In this document: one piece after another, positions 26,822 to 37,240 of the stretch | Numbering within the stretch: the stretch's first letter is position 1 | Layout of the letters: every line of letters begins with the position of its first letter | NCBI GenBank assembly: GCA_028279515.1 | Contig: JANQNQ010000008.1 | Span: 310,001-374,000, forward strand | Reading direction: 5' to 3' | Source of the DNA: Flavobacteriaceae bacterium | GTDB taxonomy: Bacteria > Bacteroidota > Bacteroidia > Flavobacteriales > Flavobacteriaceae | Length of the DNA: 64,000 bases | Program-made: the position numbers and the translations under genes | Notes under the pieces: model-generated | Database searches by the model: none | What the model was told of the DNA's origin: nothing | Seen by the model: only the letters and a program-made list of their open reading frames with translations

Positions 26822-27442
26822 TTGAAACATACACAACACATATTGTTTGCGTTGCTATCACTTCTGGTACTAACTAGTTGCGGGCAAAAGGAATTTGACA
26901 CCGAAGAGGCCCTTTGGGAATACCTCAAAGATGAAAGTAATGGGTATCAATTCACAAAGACGATTAATGGTGTTGATTTCTCATTGATCTATCGGCCGAC
27001 TGATTTGCTGGTAAAACAAGAACTAAACGATAGTAATAACGCTGAGCAGATTGCGAAGCTGAGAGACAAATATGGCAAGTATATGTATTTCAATCTCTCC
27101 ATGAGCAAGGAAAGCCAGGAATTGTTAAGTACAGCACCCGGAAACCAACAAGAATTTGGCGCTATGGTCAATCAATTGGCCTTTGGGATGGGAGAAAAAG
27201 TACATCTGTATACGCAAAAGAAGGATACGATTGCCTTGGCCGATTATGTCTATCCCAGAATGTACGGCATGAGTCAAAGCACCACCATGATGTTTGTGTA
27301 TCCAAAGGATGAGAATAAGATTAAAGGAGAGTATCTAAACCTCACCATCGAAGACCTTGGACTTATGACCGGAGAGGTGAAGTTTAAAATACCTATCGAT
27401 CCTTTAAAGGATGAGCCACATTTAAATTTGAATAGAAAATAA
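26822..27442 (+). CDS. Lipoprotein of unknown function upstream of the Rhs pair
   Basis: 206 residues counted from a TTG at 26822. The lipobox LVLTSC is at about residue 18. The body is mixed, with DFSLIYRPTDLLVKQEL and a late LTIEDLGLMTGEVKFKIP segment, and I do not recognise the family. An in-frame ATG at 26723 exists but lies inside OmpH and would translate repeat R1 into the protein, so I reject it. The gene ends 22 bases before the large Rhs-type gene, so it may be co-transcribed with it. Confidence 0.65.
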   Translation: MKHTQHILFALLSLLVLTSCGQKEFDTEEALWEYLKDESNGYQFTKTINGVDFSLIYRPTDLLVKQELNDSNNAEQIAKLRDKYGKYMYFNLSMSKESQELLSTAPGNQQEFGAMVNQLAFGMGEKVHLYTQKKDTIALADYVYPRMYGMSQSTTMMFVYPKDENKIKGEYLNLTIEDLGLMTGEVKFKIPIDPLKDEPHLNLNRK

Positions 27443-27464
27443 CGAATAGCCAATAGAAAATACG

Positions 27465-30400
27465 ATGAACAGAACCAAGTTTTCACACAAAATCGTAGCA
27501 GTGTTTTTGACACTCACCTTTTTACCCAGTTTGATTCCGGTAAATTTTCTGTATGCATCTAATAACGGCCCTACCGCACCCGAAGCGGCTAGTTTTGAAC
27601 CCGTAGATGCGACCGACATGGTCAATCTGGCCACAGGAGACCTCTCTTATGTATTGCCATTGATGAATGTCCCTTCACCCGAAGGTGGCTATCCTCTGGC
27701 ACTCTCTTATCATGCGGGGATTGCCATGGACCAGGAAGCTTCGTGGGTAGGTCTAGGTTGGAACCTAAATCCAGGAGCGATCAATCGATCGGTAAATGGA
27801 TATCCGGATGATTGGGGAAAAACACATTTCAGTGAATTTTTCTATGATAAAGGCTGGACAGATAATTACTATAACTTCTCCATTGGAGGAACTCTTCCCA
27901 ATGGGATAACGGTTGGTTTGGGAGCATCTTGGGGATCTAATAGAGCATTTGGAGGTTCAGTTCAATTGGGCTATTCAGGATTAAGGGCAGGATTCGGTCA
28001 AAATGGTACCAGTGTTGGGGTTTCGGCAGGAGGATTTAGCTTTAATGCTTCCAGTAACGGTTCAACCCAATTTGGAATTGGTTCAAAATATGGAGGGATT
28101 TCCTTTGATTCACAACATGGGTTTTCTGGTAATCTAAAACATGCAGGAATTGGAATTTCTATAGATTCGAATGGAACGGGAATTAGTGTAGCTAACTTTA
28201 CTGGAATTGGAGTGAACAGTCAAGTAACTTCTTCAAGTGCTGGTGATTATGATGTCGAAATCAATACACGAGGCCTGAATTTAGATTTTGGTAGATATTG
28301 GTTAGGGATTGGCCACACTCGTGTAAAGTATTCCCTTTATAAGGTAAACAATTTGTACGCTAGTGGAATACTTTATCCGTATCAAAGTAAAAATGTGCAA
28401 AGGAATGTAGAATTTAGTAGTGTTCAAAACACGAATTTTCAGGAATACAATTATTTAATGGATGCACATCAAATAGATGATAGTGATTCATTCGGTAGAA
28501 ACTTACTTCCTTCTTATGATAATTACTCGATCAATGCGCAAGGACTTTCTGCAACGATGCAGCCCCGAATTTATGAGGAAATAGAGCTTTATAATCGAGG
28601 AGATTATGTATATGAACAACCTACATGGATACATTCAAATATTAAGGAGGCAACAAAGTTTAATGTAAGCACACCAAATACAACAGACCAAGAATACAAT
28701 ATTGGAACCAAAACCAACTTCTATTTTACAGGAACTGTTAATTCCTATTTGAGAATAGGTCGGACAAATGTAAATGAACCAAGTTTAACTGAACTTGATG
28801 TACTAACAGGGTCAAATTACAATGTTTTTAATACACAAAATACGAACGCTTATGATGAGACCATTACTCCTGATGGGCATCAAATAAGAAACGGTCATAA
28901 AAAGAGAGAAGGGAGATATATTGAAACCTTCACAAACTCAGATATTGTGCTCGGTAATGCCGGAGCTGATTTTATTGAGGCAAAAGGGTTTGACCGAGTG
29001 CACGAAACAGATTTGCCTGGTGAGGGTATAGGAGCATATAGGATAACTACCTTGGATGGTAAAATATATCACTATTCTTTGCCTGTTTATCAATTCGAAT
29101 CTTTTCAAAAGACCTTCAAAGATTCATTGAACCCTGACAAGAACTTTTTTGAACAAAAAAAGCTAAAACAATTCGCAAGCCATTGGCTATTAACGGCAGT
29201 TACAGGGCCAGATTACATTGACACCAATGGTAATGGCGAAGTTGATGAAGAAGATTATGGCTATTGGGTAGAGTTTGAGTATGGGAAATGGAGTGATGGT
29301 TATGCTTGGCGTGGTCCTAAAGAAGGATATCATGTTGTAACCAAAAAAACAGGAATAAGTAGTGAAGACAAAACATATAGTTTTAATTGGGGAAGAAAGC
29401 AAATTTATTACTTAGATGCTATTAAAACTAGGTCTCATACGGCGCTGTTTGTAAAAGAACTTAGAGATGATAATTTAAGTGAAGAAATAACTCATTGGAA
29501 AGAACATTATGATGGAAGTGTTCCTTTTGTGGCAGTTCAGCATGCAGAAACATTTCGCTCCGAAAAATTAAAGGATTTTTCGCTTCCTGGAGAAACACTT
29601 TTTTACAATGACGGCAATTCTTACGAACTTCCTTATGTTACTCCAAACGGGCATAATGTGCATCATTACAAAGCTTGGATCGAGAATCAAAAATATGTGG
29701 ACCTGCCAAAGACAAAGACGCTAAAATTGTCTAAAATAGTTTTACTAAAGAATGCTGATGCTCAGTATGATAAGACTTTGGGCAACTTAACAAATACTGT
29801 AGAAGGCCGTATCTATTACAATGAAGAATACAGAGATATTCATGGTATAGCCCAAGGGCAGAATACAGTTTACGTGAATGATATTCTCGCATGGGAAACC
29901 AATTTATACTTGTATAGAGGGTCAACTCAACCCAAATCGGTTCATTCCCAATTGGATGATAATGTTCTTGACGTTGCTGACATACAAAACACCAGTTTAG
30001 AAACCAATGCTTCAAAAGTGATTAATTTTAACCATGACACTAGTTATCCATTGGCTATAAATTCATCAAATTCAGAGGCTTCTACCAAAGGAAGATTAAC
30101 ATTAAATAGAGTTCACTTCGGTGGTAAAGGAGGACAGGAATTAATACCGCCATATAAGTTCTATTATAACAAATCGAACATACCATTTGATGCTGATAAA
30201 ACAGATAATTGGGGTTATCATGAGACAGATGCCGATGCATGGAGTCTGAATCAAATAATTACACCTACAGGTGGAAAAATAAAGATGACATATGAAGATG
30301 ATTCTTTTCACTCTCCTGCGATAGGAGGAGATTTTTCTGAATTGGTAGATCACAAATTTTGGTCGAGTCCAAATAATAGCCCCACCGACACCTTTATAAC

Positions 30401-33269
30401 TAGCATTGAAAAAGGAGATGATTTCATTAAGGTTTTTTATAGACCTGAATTATTAGAGTTTAACCTAAATCATTATTTCAGCTTAGGGCAATACGCTACA
30501 GTAGAGTTTAATAAGCAGACGCATGCGAACGGAAATTATTATAATAGTGATCTAACAGAGTATGGAGGGCAATATTATAGAGTTCATCAAACGCAGGGAA
30601 AAGATTGGTTGATATTGAAGACGACGGACGAGTCGACCTATTTTGAAGACTTGGTTGATTCAGCATGTTACGGAGCAAACCCTGAAGATTTGTGTATTAG
30701 TTATTTTAAAGTGAGCGCCTACTCAAGCTCTTATACCCTGAATGATCCAAACGGAAGGCAAAAGGGAGGTATTCGAGTAAAGGATATTAAAACTGTTGAC
30801 GAGCAGAATAATGAATACACTACCGAGTATGGTTATTTGGATCCTTATTCTGCTAAAACATCAGGAATTACGTCTTACGAACCGTTTGATGATGATGGAG
30901 ATGGAGTTGACATACATTATCCAAATAGTTATTTGTCTGAGATTCCTTCTCCCGGTGTAATCTATGAGTATGTGACCGTCACGTCTAAAGATGCAACAGG
31001 AAACCCTCAAGGATATTCTACTTATCATTTTGATGTAATGAAACCCTACCTGGGTAATCCACAGGTTCCAGAATATGAAAACCTAAATCACTTTGGAGTT
31101 TCTAAAACCACAGAGAATCAACTTTATTATGCTCAGAATGATCCTGATTATCCGGGCAATAATGCCACAGTTTATAGAGAAAAGGTAACTGTTCAAAACA
31201 AAGTAGCTTCTTTAGGCAGACTACTTTCTGTCAAAAGTTATAACAAACAGAATCATTTGCTAGATAAAACTGTAAATAACTACCGTAAGGATTTAGATAC
31301 AGATTATTTAATTGGAACGGATCAAGAGAGCTTTATTAGTTACAGTCAAAAGCTGGATATTAATAGTTCGACTAAATATAATTTCAGAATCAATTCAACG
31401 AGTAGAATAGAATACCCATCGGTCCTCGAAAGCACTACGACTACCCAAGGAGGCTATACCTCCACAACCTATTACGACAAACACGATTTCTTAACGGGGC
31501 AGGTATTAGAAACGCGCACTTATAATAGTAAAGGAAAAGCGTTCAAGCAACAGGTAGTACCAGCGTATCATATTGCTGCCTATCAAGGAGATGGAACTGT
31601 ACATGGCATGAACGCCAAAGTGGATAATGTGAATAACAAAAACATGCTCACCCAAGAAGCCGCCGCTTACAGCTATATCCAAGACACCAACGGCAATTGG
31701 CAACCCACAGGAGTCGGCATTACCACTTGGAATAATGAATGGACCTACCGAGACCAAACAGGGGTAGAAACCACGCCAACAGCAAATGATGAAAAAATTT
31801 GGCGCAAGCATAAGGCGTATTCTTGGAAAGGAGCGGTAGATGCCAATGGAGTGTTCCAAAATTACAACATGGCGACGGATGATGATTTTGTCTGGGATGT
31901 TAACGGAACACAGACCAATAGCAAATGGGAAGAACTTTCAGAGATCACACGATACGACCACTATTCCATGCCTTTGGAAACCAAAGACATCAACAGCAAC
32001 TATGCATCGACCAAAATGGGCGATGATGACACCAAGATCTTGGCCTCAGGAAATGCCCAATACACCGAGATGTTTGCTAGTGGAGCTGAATACATCGTAC
32101 CGAACACTACCTTCTTCGATGGCGAAATGGCAGCTACAGGTCAGTCCAAAGACATGGCGCACACAGGTGACAATTCGGTAAAAACCACGACAGGGGTTCA
32201 AGGTTTTAAGGTCACCATGAAAGCCAATGAACATCGCGCTGGAAAGTACAAAGTGTCGGTATGGGCCGATAAGGCCAGTCATACTAATGCTAAGGTCAAT
32301 ACAGGCAGCGGAGAGATCGACTTTAACGGCGAGATCATCCCAGCAGGTGATTGGGTACAACTCAACCACTATTTTGATGTGACCACAGCCGTACAAGATG
32401 TGTACGTAACAGCCGGAAGCGGCACCGTATACTACGATGACTTCAGATTGTTACCAATTGTTTCGACAATGAGCACTTATGTGTATAATTCAGCAGATGA
32501 ACTCACCCATATTCTAGATGGAAGCAATTTGGCCACCATGTTCGAATATGATTCTGCGGGTCGTCTGTGCAAGACCTATGCTGAGGTAGTGGATAACGCC
32601 ACGTATACCGGAGGATTCAAACCAGTATCTAAAAATCGCTATAACTATAAAGGGATTGCTACAAACGGTTCGTGTAGTGGGATTACCGCTTCATTGACGG
32701 TGACTCCAGAGTCACCCGAAAAGGACGCGTTAACGACTATTGCAATTATGGCATCCTTGAACATTGGGACACTTACCCAATGGGAGTTGGACCTTGGTGA
32801 TGGAACCGTCCAAAACGGAACAGGAACGCCACCAGCGACAGTTACACACACCTATACTGTTACAGGAAACAAACAAGTAAAGCTTACGTTAACCGATAGT
32901 GAAGGAGACGTAGAAGTAGTGATTAAAGAGATTATGGTAAAAGATCCGTTTTACTTTGCAGATATTGTTACCTCAGCTAGCGGGCCTACTACAGCAAAAT
33001 TATATGGCCCAATAGGAGAACCCATTACTTATGGTGCTACAACAGGAGGAAGCTCCAACGACCATTCGGCAACTATAATTGTAAACGGAAACACCACAAC
33101 ACTGGGCGCCTATGGTTCAGTAAGTGGGCAATCGGGAGGAACAATCCCGAGCACAGGGTATGTGAATTGCTCAGTAGAAGTAACTTCTTCTGGAGGAAAT
33201 TCTTCTTCGGCATCGTTGACTATTCAAACCGCAAGTGGAACCATCACTTTAAATGACACCAACTATTAA
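27465..33269 (+). CDS. Giant secreted YD-repeat protein with PKD domain (first Rhs partner)
   Basis: 1934 residues. A signal peptide (residues 1-32) is followed by the typical Bacteroidota Rhs opening with NLATGDLSYVLPLMNVPSPE and LALSYHAGIAMDQEASWVGL. A middle part of about 1200 residues is AT-rich and weakly YD-like. From about residue 1320 codon use becomes like the neighbours; a jelly-roll-like segment (VKTTTGVQGFKVTMKANEHR) follows, then YNSADELTHILDG YD-type units near 1670, and a PKD-like domain near 1745-1830 (WELDLGDGTVQNG, then TVTHTYTVTGNKQVKLTLTD). No Rhs core and no T9SS domain is present. It ends one base before the second Rhs gene, so the two are coupled. By analogy with TcB/TcC toxins it could form the N-terminal half of a shell, but this is inference. 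Confidence 0.78.
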   Translation: MNRTKFSHKIVAVFLTLTFLPSLIPVNFLYASNNGPTAPEAASFEPVDATDMVNLATGDLSYVLPLMNVPSPEGGYPLALSYHAGIAMDQEASWVGLGWNLNPGAINRSVNGYPDDWGKTHFSEFFYDKGWTDNYYNFSIGGTLPNGITVGLGASWGSNRAFGGSVQLGYSGLRAGFGQNGTSVGVSAGGFSFNASSNGSTQFGIGSKYGGISFDSQHGFSGNLKHAGIGISIDSNGTGISVANFTGIGVNSQVTSSSAGDYDVEINTRGLNLDFGRYWLGIGHTRVKYSLYKVNNLYASGILYPYQSKNVQRNVEFSSVQNTNFQEYNYLMDAHQIDDSDSFGRNLLPSYDNYSINAQGLSATMQPRIYEEIELYNRGDYVYEQPTWIHSNIKEATKFNVSTPNTTDQEYNIGTKTNFYFTGTVNSYLRIGRTNVNEPSLTELDVLTGSNYNVFNTQNTNAYDETITPDGHQIRNGHKKREGRYIETFTNSDIVLGNAGADFIEAKGFDRVHETDLPGEGIGAYRITTLDGKIYHYSLPVYQFESFQKTFKDSLNPDKNFFEQKKLKQFASHWLLTAVTGPDYIDTNGNGEVDEEDYGYWVEFEYGKWSDGYAWRGPKEGYHVVTKKTGISSEDKTYSFNWGRKQIYYLDAIKTRSHTALFVKELRDDNLSEEITHWKEHYDGSVPFVAVQHAETFRSEKLKDFSLPGETLFYNDGNSYELPYVTPNGHNVHHYKAWIENQKYVDLPKTKTLKLSKIVLLKNADAQYDKTLGNLTNTVEGRIYYNEEYRDIHGIAQGQNTVYVNDILAWETNLYLYRGSTQPKSVHSQLDDNVLDVADIQNTSLETNASKVINFNHDTSYPLAINSSNSEASTKGRLTLNRVHFGGKGGQELIPPYKFYYNKSNIPFDADKTDNWGYHETDADAWSLNQIITPTGGKIKMTYEDDSFHSPAIGGDFSELVDHKFWSSPNNSPTDTFITSIEKGDDFIKVFYRPELLEFNLNHYFSLGQYATVEFNKQTHANGNYYNSDLTEYGGQYYRVHQTQGKDWLILKTTDESTYFEDLVDSACYGANPEDLCISYFKVSAYSSSYTLNDPNGRQKGGIRVKDIKTVDEQNNEYTTEYGYLDPYSAKTSGITSYEPFDDDGDGVDIHYPNSYLSEIPSPGVIYEYVTVTSKDATGNPQGYSTYHFDVMKPYLGNPQVPEYENLNHFGVSKTTENQLYYAQNDPDYPGNNATVYREKVTVQNKVASLGRLLSVKSYNKQNHLLDKTVNNYRKDLDTDYLIGTDQESFISYSQKLDINSSTKYNFRINSTSRIEYPSVLESTTTTQGGYTSTTYYDKHDFLTGQVLETRTYNSKGKAFKQQVVPAYHIAAYQGDGTVHGMNAKVDNVNNKNMLTQEAAAYSYIQDTNGNWQPTGVGITTWNNEWTYRDQTGVETTPTANDEKIWRKHKAYSWKGAVDANGVFQNYNMATDDDFVWDVNGTQTNSKWEELSEITRYDHYSMPLETKDINSNYASTKMGDDDTKILASGNAQYTEMFASGAEYIVPNTTFFDGEMAATGQSKDMAHTGDNSVKTTTGVQGFKVTMKANEHRAGKYKVSVWADKASHTNAKVNTGSGEIDFNGEIIPAGDWVQLNHYFDVTTAVQDVYVTAGSGTVYYDDFRLLPIVSTMSTYVYNSADELTHILDGSNLATMFEYDSAGRLCKTYAEVVDNATYTGGFKPVSKNRYNYKGIATNGSCSGITASLTVTPESPEKDALTTIAIMASLNIGTLTQWELDLGDGTVQNGTGTPPATVTHTYTVTGNKQVKLTLTDSEGDVEVVIKEIMVKDPFYFADIVTSASGPTTAKLYGPIGEPITYGATTGGSSNDHSATIIVNGNTTTLGAYGSVSGQSGGTIPSTGYVNCSVEVTSSGGNSSSASLTIQTASGTITLNDTNY

Positions 33270-33270
33270 T

Positions 33271-36200
33271 ATGAAGGCAACTAATATAATTTTCGACCAT
33301 CTTAAAAAGAACATTCTCATTGTTGTTTTGATTGTTTCTTCATTTGGAATGCAAGCACAAGACGGATTCAATGCACTTTCCAATAATGAAAACTGGATTG
33401 CCAACGAGCGTTATGATATTTCTGGCCAGGTGATCGTCCGCAGTGTATCATACTTTGATGAATTAGGAAAGGTGATTCAAAATCAGACCAAGGATATCGA
33501 AACTGATCGCATTTGGGCCACACAGACGTTGTATGATGCGCAAGGCCGTCCGGCTTTGATCTCCTTAGGAGCGCCAATTGGATTGAGTTTTGGCCTTACC
33601 AATGCCTTTATACTAAAGTCTGATGGAACGCCCTATTCACTGACTGATTTTGATGCATCTGAGGCAGTTGTAGGAACACAAGCCAACTCTCTAGGCTGGT
33701 ACTATAGCGAAAACAATACCAACGAACTCTATCAAGATGCCACCAACCACCCTTTCTCACGCACGATCTATGACGAGTTAAATCCGGGAAACGTGCTAAA
33801 AAGCGTTGGTGGGAACAAAGTGGAGGTCGACGGACAAGAGCAATGGGTCAACGGCTTTGCCTATACAGTACCAGCCGCTCAAGAATTGTATTATGCCTTC
33901 GGAAGGGAGTATTTCCCAGAGGGGAAGGACAAGACGATTGCCCAATATGGCAATGACGCCACCTTGGTAGCGGCCTTTGACGATGTCAACAAGCAGGTCG
34001 TCACTTTGATGGCATACAAGTCCGTGGCCATTGACGTACACGGAAACGAGACCGTAGCCTTTACCAATGGGGAAGGACAAGGGTTGGCCGGAGCCCGTTC
34101 TGGGGAAGGGACACAAAAGCAGGTGGTGTCCTTAGTGGGCGACCAAGGATTTGTGGACATTCACCTCCCAAAAGGTTGTGATGGCACCTTGACCTACCTT
34201 GGAAGCGTTTCAGATTATAAGGTGTACAACCTTAGAACAGGACTTGAGGTGACCACTGGACTTTCTGTGTTATCGGCTGGAGTTTATCGTATCCAGGCGA
34301 TCACGCCCAATAGACGTGCACCATTGGCCTATATCGATAAGACTACGGGGAATATAGAGCCTGTATATAGTGATGCCCAAGGGGTACGTTACAATGTCAA
34401 TTACTATGATCATTCCCTCAACTATTATGATGATACGGGAAGGCTAACGGCAAGCTTACAACCCATCGGTTTTGATAATGACTATACACTAAACCAAACA
34501 GCACCCAACCATGTCGAAGGCCTAAAGAGTACCTACGAATACGATGTACAGGGACAGCTAATTCATTCGACCAGTCCAGACGAAGGAGAGGCTTGGTTTA
34601 AGTACCGTCGCGACGGACAAATTCGCTATTCGCAAAACAGCAAACAATTGGCCGCAGGAGAGTTCTCCTATACCAATTACGATCAATGGGGGCGTCCTAT
34701 TGAAAGCGGGGTATTGATAAGCACTGCTTTTTCAACGGCCGACCTAGATGCAGCACTTCCCGCCGGAACTCGAAAAGAGCAATTCCAGTCGGTCTATGAC
34801 TATATTGACAACGTTCGAACAGACCTCGGGCAAGTAGCCTCCAGCAAAACCTTGACAGCTGCTTTAGCAGAGGGCGGCTTTGATGTGGCAGGATACAATG
34901 CCAATGTGTATACACCCAAGTTTTCAGCTGGGAATGTAGTGGCCACTTATAGCAAAAATCCTGAGACCACCACCACTTGGTACAGCTACGACGTCTATGG
35001 TCGTGTTGCTTGGGTGGTGCAATACATCAACGGGCTCGGGACTAAAACGATCGACTACGAGTACGACCCTATTACAGGAAGTGTCACCAAGGTATGCTAT
35101 CAAAAGTATAAGAGCGACGAACGCTTTATTCATAAATACACTTACAACAGCGTCAATCAATTGACAAAGGTGGAAACATCCACTGATGACATCAATTTTA
35201 CCGAGCATGCGGCTTATACGTATTACGAGAATGGAACCTTAAAGCGTAAAGAACTGGCCGGAGGCATTCAAGGAATCGACTATGTATACAACTTACAGGG
35301 CGCTCTAAAATCCATCAATCACCCTAGTTTGGATGGCAGTATGGATCCCGGTGGAGATACCAATGATCTCTTCGGAATGGCCATCGATTACCACAACAAG
35401 GATTACAAAAGAAATCGCTCGAATATCGAGAGTACCGATTTTGGAACACCACAACTCAACGGAAACATCAAATCCATCCGTTGGAACAATGGTTACCAAC
35501 CCTTGGCCAATGCCGAAAACACCTATAGTTATATCTATGACCGAAACAATTGGTTGACCAATGCCCAGTATGGCACCTATACAACCCCAACAGGGACACC
35601 TTTGGATACGGATATTACATCCACGGCTGTTTTCACCAACGGACAAACAGAAACCCAACAGGCGAGCAACAGTGTTACTTGGTTACCCGGCTTCCATGCC
35701 CAGGAAGGAAGTGATGTTTCGGCCCAGGTAATCAACAATACTGGGTTTGAACAGCAAAATGGAGACTATGATGTTACCGGTATCACATACGATGCCAATG
35801 GAAACATCCAAACGCTTAACCGAAACAAGCATACTGATAATGGCAGCAATGCCATGGACCAGCTAAGCTATACCTATAAGAACGATAAACCCAATCAGTT
35901 AGACCATGTGATCGATGCTGCGGGGCAAGTGATCAATGAAGATATCGGCACCCAAAATGCGGGTAACTACGTTTATAATGAAATAGGACAATTGGTCAAC
36001 AACCAAGCCGAAGGAATTACGTATCTTTATAATGCCAGCGGACTGGTAACCGAGGTGCAAAAGAACAATGTACCTGTGGTAAAGTTCTTTTACAACGATA
36101 AAGGGTTTCGAGTGAAGAAACACACCTTTGATGCACAGGGGATCCTGATCGATGAGACCTTCTACATTCGAGACGCAACGGGTACGGCCTTGGTGGTCTA

Positions 36201-37239
36201 TAATAACGGAAACATCGAACATACCATTTATGGAGCAGATCGATTGGGTGTGTATTCACGACTAGGTGACTACACCAACTACCAGTTGACGGATCATCTA
36301 GGCAACGTACGTGCAGTGATTCGTATGTACAACAACAATTTAGAGGTCACCAATGCCAGCGACTACTATCCCTTTGGGATGATCATGCCCAACCGACACC
36401 TTACCGATGGCGAGTACCGTTATGCGTTTCAAGGCCAGGAAAAAGATCCAGAAACAGGTAAAGAAGCCTTTCAATTACGCCTTTGGGATGCCAGGATTGG
36501 GAGGTGGTTAACAACAGATCCGTATGGGCAACATGATTCTCCTTATTTAGGGATGGGAAATGCCCCTGTTTTAAATATCGATCCTGATGGGGGCAGAGAT
36601 ATTAGATTTGATTCAGATGGAAATATTATTCTAAATGAGGAAGGCGGAATCTATTTCAATGATAATTTTTTTCACAATTTGTGGTTCGGTACAAGAGGGC
36701 AATATGATGATGGAGAAGGAGGGTGGACTACTTTTGAGATAGCTGATGACGATCATATTACTCAAATAGAAGATGGAGTAATAGATAGAATTCAAATGGT
36801 TTCGACAGAACAGGTTAGGCAATTATTAGCAGGGGCAGGTATTTATGGTCAAGATGCACAAGATGATCCCATCGATTTTTTTCTTAAGAATGGCGTAGGT
36901 TTTCAATCACTAGACTTTGCAAATAACAGTACTGGTGCCGGAATTGCATCTATGTTTGATGATGTTTCATCGTCACTTTTTATTCTTGATAAGCCATTAT
37001 TGGCAGGAGGTGGATTTATCGGGTTTGATGATAGCAACTTTGGAAATTTCTTAGTTGGTAGTGGAGCCATGGCAGTTGGGATACCTGTTGGAATAACTCA
37101 GATTGGAGCACATTTAAATAGCCTAGGATTGGTGCCAGGTGCTAATAATGGTTATGAAGCTCAATTGGACAGTTTGGACGACCAGCGCGCTATCAAATTG
37201 GGAGCGTGGTATACAATAGCTTATAAATTAAATAAATAA
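33271..37239 (+). CDS. Rhs/YD-repeat protein with Rhs core and variable tip (second partner)
   Basis: 1322 residues. Signal peptide to about residue 30 (VLIVSSFGMQAQD), then a DUF6443-like head (VIVRSVSYFDELGKVIQNQT), YD repeats, and the Rhs-associated core (YQLTDHLGNVRAVIRMYNNN, then YYPFGMIMPNRHLTDGEYRY, ending in YLGMGNAPVLNIDPDGG at about residue 1109). The remaining 213 residues differ in composition and have no recognised toxin motif; this is the usual place of a polymorphic C-terminal toxin. The ATG at 33271 is one base after the previous stop. It is followed after one base by a small lipoprotein, a possible immunity protein. Toxicity is inferred from the family and not shown. Confidence 0.82.
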   Translation: MKATNIIFDHLKKNILIVVLIVSSFGMQAQDGFNALSNNENWIANERYDISGQVIVRSVSYFDELGKVIQNQTKDIETDRIWATQTLYDAQGRPALISLGAPIGLSFGLTNAFILKSDGTPYSLTDFDASEAVVGTQANSLGWYYSENNTNELYQDATNHPFSRTIYDELNPGNVLKSVGGNKVEVDGQEQWVNGFAYTVPAAQELYYAFGREYFPEGKDKTIAQYGNDATLVAAFDDVNKQVVTLMAYKSVAIDVHGNETVAFTNGEGQGLAGARSGEGTQKQVVSLVGDQGFVDIHLPKGCDGTLTYLGSVSDYKVYNLRTGLEVTTGLSVLSAGVYRIQAITPNRRAPLAYIDKTTGNIEPVYSDAQGVRYNVNYYDHSLNYYDDTGRLTASLQPIGFDNDYTLNQTAPNHVEGLKSTYEYDVQGQLIHSTSPDEGEAWFKYRRDGQIRYSQNSKQLAAGEFSYTNYDQWGRPIESGVLISTAFSTADLDAALPAGTRKEQFQSVYDYIDNVRTDLGQVASSKTLTAALAEGGFDVAGYNANVYTPKFSAGNVVATYSKNPETTTTWYSYDVYGRVAWVVQYINGLGTKTIDYEYDPITGSVTKVCYQKYKSDERFIHKYTYNSVNQLTKVETSTDDINFTEHAAYTYYENGTLKRKELAGGIQGIDYVYNLQGALKSINHPSLDGSMDPGGDTNDLFGMAIDYHNKDYKRNRSNIESTDFGTPQLNGNIKSIRWNNGYQPLANAENTYSYIYDRNNWLTNAQYGTYTTPTGTPLDTDITSTAVFTNGQTETQQASNSVTWLPGFHAQEGSDVSAQVINNTGFEQQNGDYDVTGITYDANGNIQTLNRNKHTDNGSNAMDQLSYTYKNDKPNQLDHVIDAAGQVINEDIGTQNAGNYVYNEIGQLVNNQAEGITYLYNASGLVTEVQKNNVPVVKFFYNDKGFRVKKHTFDAQGILIDETFYIRDATGTALVVYNNGNIEHTIYGADRLGVYSRLGDYTNYQLTDHLGNVRAVIRMYNNNLEVTNASDYYPFGMIMPNRHLTDGEYRYAFQGQEKDPETGKEAFQLRLWDARIGRWLTTDPYGQHDSPYLGMGNAPVLNIDPDGGRDIRFDSDGNIILNEEGGIYFNDNFFHNLWFGTRGQYDDGEGGWTTFEIADDDHITQIEDGVIDRIQMVSTEQVRQLLAGAGIYGQDAQDDPIDFFLKNGVGFQSLDFANNSTGAGIASMFDDVSSSLFILDKPLLAGGGFIGFDDSNFGNFLVGSGAMAVGIPVGITQIGAHLNSLGLVPGANNGYEAQLDSLDDQRAIKLGAWYTIAYKLNK

Positions 37240-37240
37240 T

